Shown: positions 51,841 to 63,784, counted from the first letter of the stretch. The stretch is DNA of 64,000 bases from Bradyrhizobium sp. URHD0069 (GCF_000701345.1 NZ_JNIJ01000013.1:123801-187800), one strand, 5' to 3'. Numbers and translations: made by a program. Notes: generated by a model from the letters alone, not told the origin.

Positions 51841-53211
51841 TCAGCCGACCCCGAGCGCCTTGAGCTTACGATGCAGCGCCGAGCGCTCCATGCCGACGAA
51901 TTCCGCTGTGCGCGAGATATTGCCGGAGAAGCGGCTGATCTGGGCAATCAGGTAGTCGCGCTCGAATACTTCCCGCGCCTCGCGGAGCGGCAGGCCCATA
52001 ATGTGCTCGCCGTTGTTGCTGGTCGGCATCGCCGGCACCATCGAGCCAACGTCCTGCGGCAGCATATCCGCGGTGATGATGACTTCCGGGCCGCCGCCCG
52101 CCAGAATCATGACGCGCTCGACATTGTTGCGAAGCTGCCGGACATTTCCCGGCCACACATGCGACTGCAATACCGCCATCGCATCCTGCCCGATCTGGCG
52201 CTTCGGCAGGCCGGTCGCGACCGAGATCTGATCCATGAAATAATCGATCAGTTCGGGAATATCCTCGCGGCGCTCCGACAGCGGCGGTACGCGGATCGGC
52301 ACCACCGACAGTCGATGATAGAGATCCTCACGGAATCGGCCTTCGGCGATCTCCTCCTCGAGATTGCGTGCGGTCGAGGAAATGATGCGGACGTCGACGT
52401 TGACTTTGGTGGCGCCCCCCGAGCGCTGGAAGGTCTGATCGACCAGCACCCGCAGGATCTTGTTCTGGGTTTCGCGCGGCATGTCGCTGATTTCATCGAT
52501 GAACAGCGTGCCGCCGTGCGCTTCTTCCAGCGCGCCGGCCTTGCGCGGATGCTCGCCATTGGACTGTTCGATACCGAACAGCTCGACTTCCATACGCTCC
52601 GGCGTAATCGCGGCGGCGTTGATAACAACGAACGGCCCTTCGGCGCGACTTGACGCGTTATGCAGCGTGCGTGCCGCCAATTCCTTGCCGGAGCCCGAGG
52701 GCCCGACGATCAGGATGCGGCTATTGGCCTTGGAAGCCCGCTCGATGGTCTGACGCAGTTGATTCATGCAGGCGGAACGTCCGGTCAGGACGCTTGCCGC
52801 CGGTGCCAGCTGCTTGAGTTCCTTCACCTCGCGTTTCAGGCGCGACGTCTCCAGTGCCCGCGTCGCCACCAGAATCAGCCGGTCGGACTTGAACGGCTTT
52901 TCGATAAAGTCGTACGCGCCGCGCTTGATCGCAGCGACCGCGGTTTCGATATTGCCGTGGCCTGAGATCATGACAATCGGCAGATCGGCGTGGTCCCGCT
53001 TTATTTGCTCCAGCAATTGCAGCCCGTCGAGCTTGCTGCCCTGCAGCCAGATGTCGAGAAACACCAGATGCGGCCGGCGATTGGCAATCTCCGCCAGCGC
53101 CGAATCGCTGTCGCGCGCGGTGCGGGTGGTGAAGCCCTCGTCTTCGAGAATGCCCGCAACCAGATCCCGAATATCTGCTTCGTCATCGACAATCAGAATG
53201 TCACTTGCCAT
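51841..53211 (-). CDS. ntrX: Nitrogen assimilation response regulator NtrX
   Basis: 456 residues: receiver domain with phosphoacceptor Asp53, AAA+ domain with GPSGSGKELAARTLH, and a Fis-type helix-turn-helix at the end (RTAEFVGMERSALHRKLKAL). The sigma54-contact GAFTGA loop is absent; the place reads KAGALEEAHGG, as is known for NtrX. It is the partner of NtrY, starting 17 bp after it. Confidence 0.95.
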   Translation of the reverse strand: MASDILIVDDEADIRDLVAGILEDEGFTTRTARDSDSALAEIANRRPHLVFLDIWLQGSKLDGLQLLEQIKRDHADLPIVMISGHGNIETAVAAIKRGAYDFIEKPFKSDRLILVATRALETSRLKREVKELKQLAPAASVLTGRSACMNQLRQTIERASKANSRILIVGPSGSGKELAARTLHNASSRAEGPFVVINAAAITPERMEVELFGIEQSNGEHPRKAGALEEAHGGTLFIDEISDMPRETQNKILRVLVDQTFQRSGGATKVNVDVRIISSTARNLEEEIAEGRFREDLYHRLSVVPIRVPPLSERREDIPELIDYFMDQISVATGLPKRQIGQDAMAVLQSHVWPGNVRQLRNNVERVMILAGGGPEVIITADMLPQDVGSMVPAMPTSNNGEHIMGLPLREAREVFERDYLIAQISRFSGNISRTAEFVGMERSALHRKLKALGVG

Positions 53212-53228
53212 GGGTCACGCCTGTGTTG

Positions 53229-55562
53229 TCAGCCGCCTGTTGCGGTTTTGATTTTTGTTCCATCGTTGGTCGCGTCAGCGGGCTCTGTGGTTCCGGATGC
53301 GCCCCCTTTTGTTTCTGTTGCGGCAGCCGGCTCCTTCGCTTCGGCCTTCGGTGCATGGCCCGATACGGCAAAGCGCAGCCGCATCCATGCCCCGCGCTGG
53401 CCCGGCCGGATGTCCGCGGCATCGTTGAGCTCGATCCTGCCGCCGTGGTCCTCCAGGACGCGGCCGACAATCGCCAGGCCAAGGCCGGTGCCCTTTTCGC
53501 GCGTCGTCACATAAGGTTCGAGCAAGCGGGCTCGGCTCACCTTCGGCAGGCCGATACCGTTATCGATCACGTCGATCACGATGTCATCGCCCTCGCGCGC
53601 GGCAATGACGTCGATACGTCCCTTCCCCAGCTGCTCCGTCGGGACGGCCTCGATGGCCTCCGTCGCGTTCTTGATGATGTTGGTCAGCGCCTGCGAAATC
53701 AGCCGCCGGTCGAATTGCGCCCGCATCGGCTCTTCCTTGATCTCGGCTTGGATGTCGATCTCGGGATGTCCGACCCGCATCAGGAACACAGCCTGGCGCA
53801 CGGTGTCGGCGACGTCCTCGCCTTCGATCACCGGCTTGGGCATCCGCGCGAAGCGCGAGAATTCGTCGACCATGCGCCTGATGTCATCGACCTGCCGTAC
53901 AATCGTTTCCGTGCATTGCTCGAATACGGCCTTGTCCTCGGTAATGACCTTACCGAACTTGCGACGAATGCGCTCGGCCGAGAGCTGGATTGGCGTCAGC
54001 GGATTTTTGATTTCGTGTGCGATGCGGCGGGCGACGTCGGCCCAGGCCGAGGTCCGCTGGGCGGAAACCAGCTCCGTAATATCGTCAAGCGTGATGATGT
54101 AGCTGTCGCGCGAATGGCTGGTTTGTTCGGCACTGACGCGAACCGAAAGATTGCGCTCGCGGCCGTCGCGGTTGATGGTGATCTGGCCCTGTACCAGCCG
54201 CTGCGTGCCCTCCCGCGCGTTTTTCATCATGTCATCGAGTTCGGGCAAAACGTCCGATAGCGGATGACCCAGCGTCTCCGATTCCGCGTGACCGATAAGC
54301 TTTTCCGCGGAGCGGTTGAGAATGCCGACGCTGCCCGAGGCATCGACGCCGATGATCCCGGCGCTCGCCGACGACAATACCGCCTCGATGAAGCGGCGGC
54401 GGCTGTCGATAAGGTCGCTTGCGTTGACCAGGTCGTCGCGCTGGGTGCGCAACTCCTGCGTCATCTTGTTGAATGTCTCGCCGAGCTGCGCGAGATCGCC
54501 TTCCGAACGATGGACCGGGACCTGCACATGCAGATCGCCGGTCGAAACCATATTGGCGGCGCTCATCAAGCGCCGTATCGGGGCGACCAGCCAGTTGGCG
54601 AAATTCAGCCCGATCAGAATGGAGGCCATCAGGATGGTCAGTCCGATCACGGCGAACATCAACGCGAGTGATACCTGCATGCCGAGCCGGCGCGACTCCA
54701 GCTCGGCATATTCGGCAACACTGGCTTGCGTTTCGTTGACCTGCGCAACCACATGCGGATCGAGCAGACGGGCCACGTAGAGGAAGGTGTTGTCGAAGGC
54801 ACGCAGCCGGACCACCGCAGCGACGTAATTTGCTTCGGGGATCACCGCGATCTCAGGTTCGGTTTCGCTGACATTGCTCAGGAATTCCGGAGGCGGTATC
54901 GAAAAGGCCTGCCGAATGCCGGTTTGTGCCGTCTCCAGAATATTGCGGTCTTTGTCGATCAGCATGGCGCCCGGCAGGTTGCGCGAGGCAGCACTTGCCG
55001 TCAGAAGCTCGCGAAACGTTCCGCGATCCTGGTCGAACAATGGCCGGGCACGGGCGAGATCGTTGGCCATTCCCAGAACGTCGCCGCGAATGAGCTGCGC
55101 GTGCTCGTTGAGATACGCGCGTGCAACAATCAGCGAGTTCTGGATCACCTCGCGGGTCGGACCTGAAAACAGCCGATCGAAGCCACGATCGATGGTCACG
55201 TTGGCGACGATCGCCACCAGCACGGCCGGCAACACTGCGATGACGGAAAACAGTCCGACGATCTGGACGTGCAGCCTTGCCGCCGCCCGGCCGCGGCGGC
55301 GGGCCTGGACCACCACCCAGACTTCGCGGACGATGATACCGACCAGCAGCAGGATGATCGCCGCATTGATCAGCATGAAGGAAATGACGACTTCGCGGCT
55401 CGGCGCGATCCGCGTCAGGCCAGTGAGCACGACAAAGGTGAGGAAGGCCGAGAGCAGCGCGATGCCGACCGCAAACGGCGCCAGCAATCTCCGCAGGGAC
55501 CACCCCTGGGATTCGGCGAGCGACGGATCGAACGATGCGGCCGAGGTGTCTGCGCTGGTCAT
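53229..55562 (-). CDS. ntrY: Sensor histidine kinase NtrY
   Basis: 777 residues. Several N-terminal transmembrane helices flank a periplasmic sensor region to about residue 330, followed by HAMP, a PAS domain (about 385-500), HisKA with His516 in [14 protein letters not shown], and a HATPase domain with DNGIGLP and GTGLGLAI. It phosphorylates NtrX in response to nitrogen or redox cues. The last 40 residues are Ala/Thr-rich and look disordered. Confidence 0.95.
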   Translation of the reverse strand: MTSADTSAASFDPSLAESQGWSLRRLLAPFAVGIALLSAFLTFVVLTGLTRIAPSREVVISFMLINAAIILLLVGIIVREVWVVVQARRRGRAAARLHVQIVGLFSVIAVLPAVLVAIVANVTIDRGFDRLFSGPTREVIQNSLIVARAYLNEHAQLIRGDVLGMANDLARARPLFDQDRGTFRELLTASAASRNLPGAMLIDKDRNILETAQTGIRQAFSIPPPEFLSNVSETEPEIAVIPEANYVAAVVRLRAFDNTFLYVARLLDPHVVAQVNETQASVAEYAELESRRLGMQVSLALMFAVIGLTILMASILIGLNFANWLVAPIRRLMSAANMVSTGDLHVQVPVHRSEGDLAQLGETFNKMTQELRTQRDDLVNASDLIDSRRRFIEAVLSSASAGIIGVDASGSVGILNRSAEKLIGHAESETLGHPLSDVLPELDDMMKNAREGTQRLVQGQITINRDGRERNLSVRVSAEQTSHSRDSYIITLDDITELVSAQRTSAWADVARRIAHEIKNPLTPIQLSAERIRRKFGKVITEDKAVFEQCTETIVRQVDDIRRMVDEFSRFARMPKPVIEGEDVADTVRQAVFLMRVGHPEIDIQAEIKEEPMRAQFDRRLISQALTNIIKNATEAIEAVPTEQLGKGRIDVIAAREGDDIVIDVIDNGIGLPKVSRARLLEPYVTTREKGTGLGLAIVGRVLEDHGGRIELNDAADIRPGQRGAWMRLRFAVSGHAPKAEAKEPAAATETKGGASGTTEPADATNDGTKIKTATGG

Positions 55563-55732
55563 TCCGGCAAAGGGTGATGCTGAAGGCCTGATATCCGCCG
55601 GCGGCGGAGTGATGCATTCATATCACAATGTTGCCGAATTGCGACAATTCCGCGGCGCGCCCCGCTCGCAGATCCGCATCCACAGCTCGCTGCTACCCAG
55701 TTAGGGCGCGCCGGACACGTTCGTGAAGCCGT

Positions 55733-57175
55733 TTAGTTGCCACTCCGGTATACCTGAATATCCAGGTCACGTATCTTTTTGCGCAGCGTGTTGCGGTTGA
55801 GGCCGAGCAGGTCCGCGGCGCGAATCTGGTTGCCGCGCGTGGCTGCGAGCGCTGCCGTGAGCAGCGGCACCTCGATTTCCTTGAGGATCCGGTGATAGAG
55901 GCCCGGCGGCGGGACGCCGTTCGGAAAACCCGAGAAATGCGAGGACAGATAAGCCTCGACGGCGCCGCCGAGATTGTCGACGCCGAGCTGGATACTGCCG
56001 CCCGATGTCACGGCCGGCGGCGCCAACTCGCCGTCGATGACGGAGGCTGTGATCACGTCCTGCGGATATAATGCCGCGAGCCGCCGTGCGAGGTTTTCAA
56101 GCTCGCGGACGTTGCCGGGCCAGCGGTGCTGCTTCAGGCGCTCCAGCGCCAGCGTGTCGAGCTTCTTCGGCGGCAGTCCGTCTTTCTCCGCTAGCGCAAA
56201 GAAATGCCGTATCAGGTCGGGCAGGTCTTCGATCCGCTCGCGCAGCGGCGGCAGACGCAACGGCACGACGTTAAGGCGGAAGAACAAATCTTCGCGGAAC
56301 AAGCCCTGCTGAATCAGGATACGCAGATCCTTATTGCTCGCAGCGACAATGCGCACGTCGGTCTTGATCGGCGTACGACCGCCGACGGTGGTGTATTCGC
56401 CCTGTTGAAGTACCCGTAACAGGCGCGTCTGCGCCTCCATCGGCATGTCGCCGATTTCATCAAGAAACAGCGTCCCGCCCTCCGCCTGTTCGAACCGGCC
56501 CGAAGCGCGGCTGTTGGCGCCGGTGAACGCGCCACGTTCATGGCCGAACAGTTCGGATTCGATGAGGTCGCGCGGGATAGCCGCCATGTTGACGGCCACG
56601 AACGGCCCGTTGCGCCGCTTGCCGTAGTCGTGCAGCGCGCGCGCCACAAGTTCCTTGCCGGTGCCGGATTCGCCGGAGATCATCACCGTCAGGTCGGTCT
56701 GCATCAGCCGTGCCAGCACCCGGTAAATTTCCTGCATCGCCGGCGATCGGCCGACCAGCGGGAGCGAGTCGAATTCGGATTCGTCGGTCTGTTTAGCGAC
56801 CCGTTCCTTCGGCTCCGCCAGAGCCCGGCCGACAATGGCGATCAGCTCCTTGAGGTCGAACGGCTTCGGCAGATACTCATAGGCGCCACGTTCGGACGCG
56901 CGGATCGCCGTCATGAAGGTGTTCTGCGCGCTCATCACGATGACCGGGAGATTCGGCCGCATCTTCTTGATCCGCGGCAGCAGATCGAACGCGTTCTCGT
57001 CGGGCATCACCACATCGGTGATGACCAGGTCCCCCTCGCCCTGGCTGACCCAGCGCCAAAGCGTCGCCGCGTTGCCTGTCAGTCGCACCTCGTATCCGGC
57101 GCGCGACAGAGCCTGGTTGAGAACCGTACGGATCGCCGTGTCATCGTCGGCGACAAGGATACTACCTGCGGGCAT
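55733..57175 (-). CDS. ntrC: Nitrogen regulation response regulator NtrC
   Basis: 480 residues. Receiver domain with Asp54 in [11 protein letters not shown]; sigma54-interacting AAA+ domain with [15 protein letters not shown] and the GAFTGA loop; C-terminal Fis helix-turn-helix [18 protein letters not shown]. It activates sigma54 promoters under nitrogen limitation. The ATG at 57175 is 10 bp after ntrB; the longer frame to 57340 is inside ntrB. Confidence 0.96.
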   Translation of the reverse strand: MPAGSILVADDDTAIRTVLNQALSRAGYEVRLTGNAATLWRWVSQGEGDLVITDVVMPDENAFDLLPRIKKMRPNLPVIVMSAQNTFMTAIRASERGAYEYLPKPFDLKELIAIVGRALAEPKERVAKQTDESEFDSLPLVGRSPAMQEIYRVLARLMQTDLTVMISGESGTGKELVARALHDYGKRRNGPFVAVNMAAIPRDLIESELFGHERGAFTGANSRASGRFEQAEGGTLFLDEIGDMPMEAQTRLLRVLQQGEYTTVGGRTPIKTDVRIVAASNKDLRILIQQGLFREDLFFRLNVVPLRLPPLRERIEDLPDLIRHFFALAEKDGLPPKKLDTLALERLKQHRWPGNVRELENLARRLAALYPQDVITASVIDGELAPPAVTSGGSIQLGVDNLGGAVEAYLSSHFSGFPNGVPPPGLYHRILKEIEVPLLTAALAATRGNQIRAADLLGLNRNTLRKKIRDLDIQVYRSGN

Positions 57176-57185
57176 CGCTATTTCC

Positions 57186-58361
57186 TCATCTTCTGTCTTG
57201 TGAGGCACGCAACGGCGTCCCGGAAACGTCATCGCGGTGGCTGGGATCGAAGTGTTTTGCGGGGTTGTACATGGGCAGCAGCACGCGGAAGACGGTCTTC
57301 CGCGGCTGGGATTCGCATTCGATGATGCCGCCGTGATCACCGACGATCTTGGCTACCAGCGCGAGCCCCAATCCGCTGCCGGTCTGTTTTGTCGTGACGA
57401 AGGGATCGAACAAATTCGGCAGCAGGTCCTCCGGCACGCCGGCGCCGTTGTCCTTGACGCAGAATTCGAGCGGCAGCGACACTCGCGATTTCTTTCCAGG
57501 CACCGAGAGGCGAACGCCAGGACGGAAGGCGGTGGTGAGTTGAATTTCGGCGTCGCTGCCGAGATCGACCACGGCCTCGGCGGCGTTCTTGACCAGATTG
57601 AGAAATACCTGAATCAACTGGTCCTGGTTGGCAAGCACCGGCGGCAGTGACGGATCGTAGTCTTCGACGAAGCGGACATTGCGGGCAAAGCCGGACTGCG
57701 CGAGCCGCTTGACGTGGTCGAGCACGGAATGAATGTTGACCGGACCGCGCGCCACCGGCCGGTCGTCGCCGAACACTTCCATGCGATCGACCAGCGTAAC
57801 GATACGGTCCGCCTCATCGCAAATCAGCCGCGTCAGCATGCGGTCTTCCGGCGAGGCTGCCTGTTCGAGCAACTGCGCCGCACCGCGGATGCCGGACAAC
57901 GGGTTCTTGATTTCGTGCGCCAGCATCGCAGCCAGCGCGATCACCGACCTAGCGGCGCTTCGATGCGTCAACTGGCGGTCCATCTTGTCGGCGATGGTGC
58001 GCTCCTGCAGCATCACGACGATATGACCGGGCCGCTCGGTGAGCGGCGCGACGTGAAGATCGACCTGGCGATCGCCGCCTATCCGCGGCGTACCCAAATC
58101 AACCTTGTACTCGTTGACCGGCGAGCCGCTACTGCGCACCTGGTCGATCAAGGCCAGCAACGGACTGCCGAAGGGCACAAGCTCCTTCAGCGACTGGCGT
58201 TGCAGAAATTGAGTTGAAATCTCAAAAAACGACTCGGCCGCCATATTGGCGTCGACGATCCTGCCGTCGGGCGCTATCAGCAGTACTGGATTGGGCAAGG
58301 CATCGAGGATGGCCTCGCTCTCGGACGGCACGGGCCTGCGATGTTCTGCAGCTGAAGTCAT
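57186..58361 (-). CDS. ntrB: Nitrogen regulation sensor kinase NtrB (GlnL)
   Basis: 391 residues, cytosolic. A PAS domain (about 20-120) precedes HisKA with His149 in [15 protein letters not shown] and the HATPase domain with [18 protein letters not shown] and GSGLGLALV. It phosphorylates or dephosphorylates NtrC under PII control. The ATG at 58361 overlaps the dusB stop as ATGA. Confidence 0.96.
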   Translation of the reverse strand: MTSAAEHRRPVPSESEAILDALPNPVLLIAPDGRIVDANMAAESFFEISTQFLQRQSLKELVPFGSPLLALIDQVRSSGSPVNEYKVDLGTPRIGGDRQVDLHVAPLTERPGHIVVMLQERTIADKMDRQLTHRSAARSVIALAAMLAHEIKNPLSGIRGAAQLLEQAASPEDRMLTRLICDEADRIVTLVDRMEVFGDDRPVARGPVNIHSVLDHVKRLAQSGFARNVRFVEDYDPSLPPVLANQDQLIQVFLNLVKNAAEAVVDLGSDAEIQLTTAFRPGVRLSVPGKKSRVSLPLEFCVKDNGAGVPEDLLPNLFDPFVTTKQTGSGLGLALVAKIVGDHGGIIECESQPRKTVFRVLLPMYNPAKHFDPSHRDDVSGTPLRASQDRR

Positions 58362-59392
58362 GCAGCAGCGCTCCATGCAAAATCATCGTATGCATCTTGA
58401 AGAGATCGATGCACACGGTGCGGATCGTCGGATGTCAGGATCCTCCCGCGCCAGGTCTTGAGGGTTAGCGCCGGCGCACGGCTGCATCGGGCTGCGACGT
58501 CCAGCGCCCAGCCGAGATGTTTACGCGCATGGCGAAGCCCGATGCGCAATCCGTAGTGACTGCAAACTTCATCATAGAGCGCACGGATATGTCCGAGTTG
58601 CTCGGCTAGCGATGGCGGGGATTCGACGACGCCGGATTCGAGGCGGCGCCCGATCTGACCGGGCAACCAGGGCTGGCCCTGCGCGCCGCGGCCGATCATG
58701 ACCGCATCGGCGCCCGACATTCCAAGCGCGGCGACAGCCTTCTCGAACGAGGTGATATCGCCGTTGACGACGATCGGAATGCCGATCGCATCCTTGACCG
58801 CGCGCACCGCGGCCCAATCGGCATCACCCTTGTAAAACTGACAGCGCGTGCGGCCGTGCACTGAAATCAACTGCACGCCGGCGGCCTCTGCGCGGCGCGC
58901 CAATTCCGGCGCGTTGAGCGAGCGATCGTCCCAGCCGAGCCGCATCTTTAGCGTCACCGGCACTTTCACGGCCGCTATGGTCGCCTCGATCAACTTCAGG
59001 GCGTGATCGAGATCGCGCATCAACGCGGAGCCCGATTGGCCACCGGTTACATGGCGGGCCGGACAGCCCATGTTGATGTCGATGATGTTGGCGCCGGCGG
59101 CTTCGGCAATCCGCGCGCCTTCCGCCATCCAGCGGGTCTCGCAGCCCGCGAGCTGAACCACATGCGGACCTATCCCGGTCGCCTCGCAGCGTAGCTGCGA
59201 CATCGGTCGGCCATGGACCAAGTCTTCGCTGGCAGTCATTTCGGAAACGACGAGGCCGGCGCCAAGCGCTGCCGCCAACCGCCGGAAGGGTGCATCGGTG
59301 ACGCCAGACATAGGGGCGAGAAGGACCCTGTTGGCGAGCGTAATATCGCCTATTTTCACGGGCTTAAGGCCTGAACATTCCGAGCCGGTCAC
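58358..59392 (-). CDS. dusB: tRNA-dihydrouridine synthase DusB
   Basis: 344 residues. FMN TIM-barrel: [20 protein letters not shown] at the start, the catalytic loop [20 protein letters not shown] with the active Cys, and [13 protein letters not shown]. The C-terminal helical domain follows. It reduces uridine in tRNA. The GTG at 59392 is chosen because the 26 codons before it do not fit the family. dusB at the head of ntrBC is typical of alphaproteobacteria. Confidence 0.94.
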   Translation of the reverse strand: MTGSECSGLKPVKIGDITLANRVLLAPMSGVTDAPFRRLAAALGAGLVVSEMTASEDLVHGRPMSQLRCEATGIGPHVVQLAGCETRWMAEGARIAEAAGANIIDINMGCPARHVTGGQSGSALMRDLDHALKLIEATIAAVKVPVTLKMRLGWDDRSLNAPELARRAEAAGVQLISVHGRTRCQFYKGDADWAAVRAVKDAIGIPIVVNGDITSFEKAVAALGMSGADAVMIGRGAQGQPWLPGQIGRRLESGVVESPPSLAEQLGHIRALYDEVCSHYGLRIGLRHARKHLGWALDVAARCSRAPALTLKTWRGRILTSDDPHRVHRSLQDAYDDFAWSAAA

Positions 59393-59647
59393 AGTCTTCT
59401 CGTTTTTTCTAGCAGATGCCTCATCGCGTGCGGCCGGCACCCATTCTGAGCCCAAAACTTGTGCAATCAAGGTTCTTGCCTACACATTAGACATTTCCCA
59501 GAAACCTTGCAAGTGCACTGCAGCAAAATACGCTTTTCCCACAGCTATCGGGAATTGTTCGGCTTTCTGAAGCGAGCGTGATAAGGGCAGTGCGTCAGCC
59601 AGCCGACCCTCACTTCATCAACCCCGATTCGTCAGTAATTAAGTCCA

Positions 59648-60850
59648 ATGCCGAAACTTGAGCGGACTGCAGCCATCCTTGTCGCAGCCGGACGCGGGCT
59701 TCGTGCCGGCTCGGGGGGACCAAAACAGTATCGTTCGATCGGCGGGCAGACCGTGATCTTCCGGGCGATGGAGCCGTTTTGCCGTCATCCACAGATTTTC
59801 GCCGTTCAGCCGGTTGTCAATCCCGACGACACCAGTGTCTTCAATGAAGCCGTCAGCGAATTGCGCCACGAGCCACCGGCAAACGGTGGGGCAACGCGCC
59901 AGGCCTCGGTGCATGCCGGGCTTGAAGCACTCGCGAGCCAACGGCCTGACGTTGTCCTGATCCACGACGCGGCACGGCCATTCGTTTCGGCGTTGCTGAT
60001 TTCGCGCGCGATCGAGGCGGCCGGCCGCACCGGCGCGGCTGTCCCAGCAATTCCCGTCACCGACACCATCAAGCTGATCGATGCGAGCGGAAACGTCGAA
60101 GCGACGCCGGAGCGCGCGCGGCTGCGTATAGCACAAACGCCGCAGGCGTTCCGGTTCGATGTGATTCTCGAGGCCCATCGCCGCGCGGCGCGCAATGGCC
60201 GCAGCGATTTCACCGATGACGCGGCGCTTGCGGAATGGGCGGGATTGACGGTAGCGACATTTGATGGCGATCCTGCAAACATGAAACTGACGACGTTGGA
60301 AGATTTTGCCCGCGAGGAAGCTCGTCTCGGCGCCATGCTCGGCGATATCAGAACCGGAAGCGGTTACGACGTTCACGCCTTTGGCGACGGCGATCACCTG
60401 ATGATCTGCGGCATTCGCGTGCCGCACAGCCGCGGCTTTCTCGCGCATTCCGACGGCGATGTCGGGCTGCACGCGCTGGTCGACGCCATCCTCGGCGCGC
60501 TGGCGGACGGCGATATCGGTTCGCATTTCCCGCCAAGCGATCCCAAGTGGAAGGGCGCGTCGTCGGACCAGTTCCTGAGATACGCGGTCGATCGCGTTAC
60601 CGCGCGCGGCGGACGCATCGCCCATCTCGACGTGACCTTGATCTGCGAGTGCCCGAAAGTCGGCCCGTACCGCGACGCCATGCGCGCGCGCATCGCGGAG
60701 ATCAGCGGCCTCGCGCTGTCGCGCGTGGCGGTGAAGGCGACCACCAGCGAACGGCTCGGGTTCACCGGCCGCGAGGAAGGCATCGCCGCTGTCGCGAGCG
60801 CCACCATCCGCCTGCCCTGGGGCGATGGCGATAGAGGCTGGAGCGACTGA
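59648..60850 (+). CDS. ispDF: Bifunctional IspD/IspF of the MEP pathway
   Basis: 400 residues. IspD (1-230) starts [26 protein letters not shown], a CTP:MEP cytidylyltransferase. IspF (from about 237) has the metal site [13 protein letters not shown] and [20 protein letters not shown]. Together they make MEcPP for isoprenoids. The fusion is common in alphaproteobacteria. Promoters for it and for divergent dusB should lie in 59393-59647. Confidence 0.95.
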   Translation: MPKLERTAAILVAAGRGLRAGSGGPKQYRSIGGQTVIFRAMEPFCRHPQIFAVQPVVNPDDTSVFNEAVSELRHEPPANGGATRQASVHAGLEALASQRPDVVLIHDAARPFVSALLISRAIEAAGRTGAAVPAIPVTDTIKLIDASGNVEATPERARLRIAQTPQAFRFDVILEAHRRAARNGRSDFTDDAALAEWAGLTVATFDGDPANMKLTTLEDFAREEARLGAMLGDIRTGSGYDVHAFGDGDHLMICGIRVPHSRGFLAHSDGDVGLHALVDAILGALADGDIGSHFPPSDPKWKGASSDQFLRYAVDRVTARGGRIAHLDVTLICECPKVGPYRDAMRARIAEISGLALSRVAVKATTSERLGFTGREEGIAAVASATIRLPWGDGDRGWSD

Positions 60851-60851
60851 C

Positions 60852-61454
60852 ATGAGCGGCAGCGACGCCCGCGCCCTCTCCCGCTCGCTGCTCGATCTTT
60901 GCCGGATGCGCAAGCTGACCATCGCGACCGCGGAATCCTGTACCGGCGGTCTGGTCGCCGGCGCGCTCACCGACATTCCCGGCTCCTCCGACGTGATCGA
61001 CCGCGGCTTTATCACTTATTCCAACGACGCCAAGCGCGCGATGCTCGGCGTCAAGGCAATGACGCTTGCGACCTTCGGCGCCGTCAGCAAGGAGACCGCG
61101 ACCGCGATGGCCATCGGCGCGCTGGAGAAAGCCGGCGTCGATCTGGCCGTCTCGATTACCGGCATCGCCGGTCCGGGCGGCGCGACGCCGGGCAAGCCGG
61201 TCGGGCTCGTACATTTCGCCGTCGCCGCCCGCGATGGCCGAATCGTGCACCGGGAATGCCGCTTCGGTGCGATCGGCCGCAGCGCGGTGCGCCACCGCTC
61301 GGTCGTGGAAGCCCTGCGAATGCTGACGGAGCTGGCGCGCGGACCGCAGGTACAAGCCAAGCCGCGCCGCGAAGCCGCCAGCCGGTCATATCCGCGCGTA
61401 GCGCGCTCGCCGCGGCGCAGTACCCTCAAGCGACGACGCCCGCCGCGATCGTAG
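60852..61454 (+). CDS. CinA-family protein (NMN amidohydrolase PncC-like)
   Basis: 200 residues. The CinA C-terminal domain is clear: TIATAESCTGGLVAGALTDI, FITYSNDAKRAMLGV and SITGIAGPGGATPGKPVGLV. It deamidates nicotinamide mononucleotide. It lacks the N-terminal MoCF domain. The last 40 residues are rich in Arg and Pro and may be disordered. It follows ispDF by one base. Confidence 0.92.
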   Translation: MSGSDARALSRSLLDLCRMRKLTIATAESCTGGLVAGALTDIPGSSDVIDRGFITYSNDAKRAMLGVKAMTLATFGAVSKETATAMAIGALEKAGVDLAVSITGIAGPGGATPGKPVGLVHFAVAARDGRIVHRECRFGAIGRSAVRHRSVVEALRMLTELARGPQVQAKPRREAASRSYPRVARSPRRSTLKRRRPPRS

Positions 61455-61567
61455 TCACGCGTGTCCCGGGCGATGCATTGCAGAACCGGACCCGGCAATC
61501 TTTGCGCCGGTGATGGGCCCCGGCTCTGCGGCCCACTCTTCGTCGGCGCACCGCGTCAGGGCACGGA

Positions 61568-62047
61568 TCAGGACGACGAGCCCCTCGGGATTCCCGGCCG
61601 TCCATAAATTGCGTCCGCGCGCTTTTCGAACGCGGCGGAAAACCGCGCAAACGCAGTGTCGAACATCGTTCCCATCAGTATCGCGAGCATCCGGCTCTTG
61701 AATTCGTAAACGAGAAAAAACCCGACATCGCAGGTGTCTTCCGACTTCGGCTCGAACGTCCAACGATTTTCGAGATTGCTGAACGGCCCTCTCAAATATT
61801 CCACCATGATTTTCAGATTGGGCCGGTCCAGTGTCACCCGGCTGGTGAAGGCTTCGCGGACCAATTTGAACGAGACCGTCATGTCGGCGATCACGATTTC
61901 GGTGCCATCGGGCTCTGTGGTACGCTGGCGAACTTTCAGCGAGCGGCACAGCGGCACGAATTCGGGATAGCGCTCGACGTCCGCAACAAGGTCGAACATC
62001 TGCGGGGCGCTGTGGCGAATCCGGCGCTTGCTGGAGAATTGTGGCAT
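61568..62047 (-). CDS. RatA/COQ10-like START-domain protein
   Basis: 159 residues. The segment MFDLVADVERYPEFVPLCRS LKV at the start and a long C-terminal helix are typical of the polyketide cyclase/COQ10 family (PF03364). Mitochondrial relatives help ubiquinone function; the bacterial RatA label is from E. coli. It lies eight bases after lipA, a common alphaproteobacterial pair. Confidence 0.9.
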   Translation of the reverse strand: MPQFSSKRRIRHSAPQMFDLVADVERYPEFVPLCRSLKVRQRTTEPDGTEIVIADMTVSFKLVREAFTSRVTLDRPNLKIMVEYLRGPFSNLENRWTFEPKSEDTCDVGFFLVYEFKSRMLAILMGTMFDTAFARFSAAFEKRADAIYGRPGIPRGSSS

Positions 62048-62055
62048 CGCCGTCT

Positions 62056-63015
62056 TCAGCCAGATATCGCAGCGCGCGCCGCCCGCAGCCTGGCGAAATC
62101 ATCGCCGGCGTGATGCGACGAGCGCGTCAGCGGGCTCGCCGAAACCATCAGGAAGCCCTTGGTATAAGCAACCTTCTCGTAGCCGTTGAATTCATCGGGC
62201 GGCACATAGCGCATCACCGCGTGGTGCTTGCGGGTCGGCTGCAGATACTGCCCTATCGTGAGAAAGTCGACGTCCGCCGAGCGCAGGTCATCCATCACCT
62301 GCAACACCTCGTGACGTTCCTCGCCAAGGCCGACCATGATGCCCGATTTGGTGAAGATCGTGGGATCGATTTCCTTGACCCGTTGCAACAACCGAACCGA
62401 ATGGAAATAGCGCGCGCCCGGGCGCACGGTGAGATAACGCGACGGCACTGTCTCCAGATTGTGGTTGAACACGTCGGGCTTGGCCGCCACCACGATTTCG
62501 AGCGCACCGTCCTTGCGCAGGAAGTCCGGCGTCAGGATCTCGATGGTGGTGTTCGGGCAGCGCGTGCGGATCGCGCGGATGGTCTGGGCGAAATGTTCGG
62601 CGCCGCCATCGGCGAGATCGTCGCGATCGACAGAAGTGATCACGATATGAGCAAGCCCGAGTTTGAAGGTGGCTTCCGCGACGTGCTCGGGTTCCAGCGC
62701 ATCGAGCACACCGGGCATGCCGGTCTTGACGTTGCAGAAGGCGCAGGCGCGGGTGCAGGTGTCACCCATGATCATGAAGGTCGCGTGCTTCTTGTCCCAG
62801 CACTCGCCGATGTTCGGGCAGCCGGCCTCTTCGCACACCGTGACGAGGCCGTTTTCCTTGACGATTTTGCGGGTGTCTGCATAGCCGCGCGTGTTCGGCG
62901 CGCGCACGCGAATCCAGTCCGGCTTCGGCGGCGAGAACGCGTCCGGCCGGTTCACCTTTTCCGGGTGGCGCGGGCGCAGCGGCGTGGCTGAAACAGTATC
63001 GACGACGACGACCAT
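62056..63015 (-). CDS. lipA: Lipoyl synthase
   Basis: 319 residues, radical SAM enzyme. The auxiliary cluster Cys motif is [12 protein letters not shown] and the radical SAM motif is [10 protein letters not shown]. The C-terminal Arg-Ser-Ser-His motif is present ([11 protein letters not shown]). It inserts two sulfur atoms into octanoyl groups. Start at [13 protein letters not shown] fits the family. Confidence 0.96.
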   Translation of the reverse strand: MVVVVDTVSATPLRPRHPEKVNRPDAFSPPKPDWIRVRAPNTRGYADTRKIVKENGLVTVCEEAGCPNIGECWDKKHATFMIMGDTCTRACAFCNVKTGMPGVLDALEPEHVAEATFKLGLAHIVITSVDRDDLADGGAEHFAQTIRAIRTRCPNTTIEILTPDFLRKDGALEIVVAAKPDVFNHNLETVPSRYLTVRPGARYFHSVRLLQRVKEIDPTIFTKSGIMVGLGEERHEVLQVMDDLRSADVDFLTIGQYLQPTRKHHAVMRYVPPDEFNGYEKVAYTKGFLMVSASPLTRSSHHAGDDFARLRAARAAISG

Positions 63016-63153
63016 GAAAACGTCCGCTCTCGAGAGGTATCTTAGCTAATCCGCCTGAGGCAGAATCGCAACCGCTCGTCTTGTTAGGTTAGAGGCTTTA
63101 GCATATTGGCATCGGCGACGCATTTTCCGCCCTGCCCTCGCAGCCCCCCAAAA

Positions 63154-63774
63154 ATGGCTCAAAGCCGCGTTTCCTCTGACCGAGTTGTGCCGCATCCTGT
63201 CAGTCAAGTCCTTGGCCGGCCGCTCAAGCGCGGGTTCTTTGCCCGCAGCGTGCATGAGGTTGCGCCCGATCTGATCGGGGCGACGCTATTGATGAACGGG
63301 GTCGGCGGCATCATCGTCGAGGTCGAGGCCTATCATCACACCGATCCGGCCGCGCACTCGTTCCGCGGGGCAACCCCGCGCAACAAGGTGATGTTCGGCC
63401 CGCCCGGCTTCACCTATGTCTATCGCTCCTACGGCATCCACTGGTGCGTTAATTTCGTCTGCGAGAAGGAAGGTTCCGCCAGCGCGGTGTTGATCCGCGC
63501 CTTGCAGCCGACGCACGGACTTGCGGCGATGCGCCGGCGCCGCGGATTGGAAGATGAGCGATCGCTGTGCTCGGGTCCGGGCAAGCTGTGCGAAGCGCTC
63601 GGCATCACCAATGCGCATAGCGAACTGCCACTCGACGCGCCGCCGATCGCCTTACATGCGCGCACTTGCAAGGTGGAAATCGCGGCCGGTGTTCGCATCG
63701 GCATCACCAAGGCGGTGGACCTGCCGTGGCGGTATGGGTTGAAGGGTTCGAAGTTTCTCAGCAAGCGATTTTGA
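63154..63774 (+). CDS. DNA-3-methyladenine glycosylase (AAG/MPG type)
   Basis: 206 residues of the mammalian-type AAG family (PF02245). Conserved parts are [56 protein letters not shown] and the [12 protein letters not shown] segment. It excises alkylated purines. The start [12 protein letters not shown] is preferred; a start 16 codons upstream is possible. It is divergent from lipA. Confidence 0.92.
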   Translation: MAQSRVSSDRVVPHPVSQVLGRPLKRGFFARSVHEVAPDLIGATLLMNGVGGIIVEVEAYHHTDPAAHSFRGATPRNKVMFGPPGFTYVYRSYGIHWCVNFVCEKEGSASAVLIRALQPTHGLAAMRRRRGLEDERSLCSGPGKLCEALGITNAHSELPLDAPPIALHARTCKVEIAAGVRIGITKAVDLPWRYGLKGSKFLSKRF

Positions 63775-63784
63775 CAACGGAGCA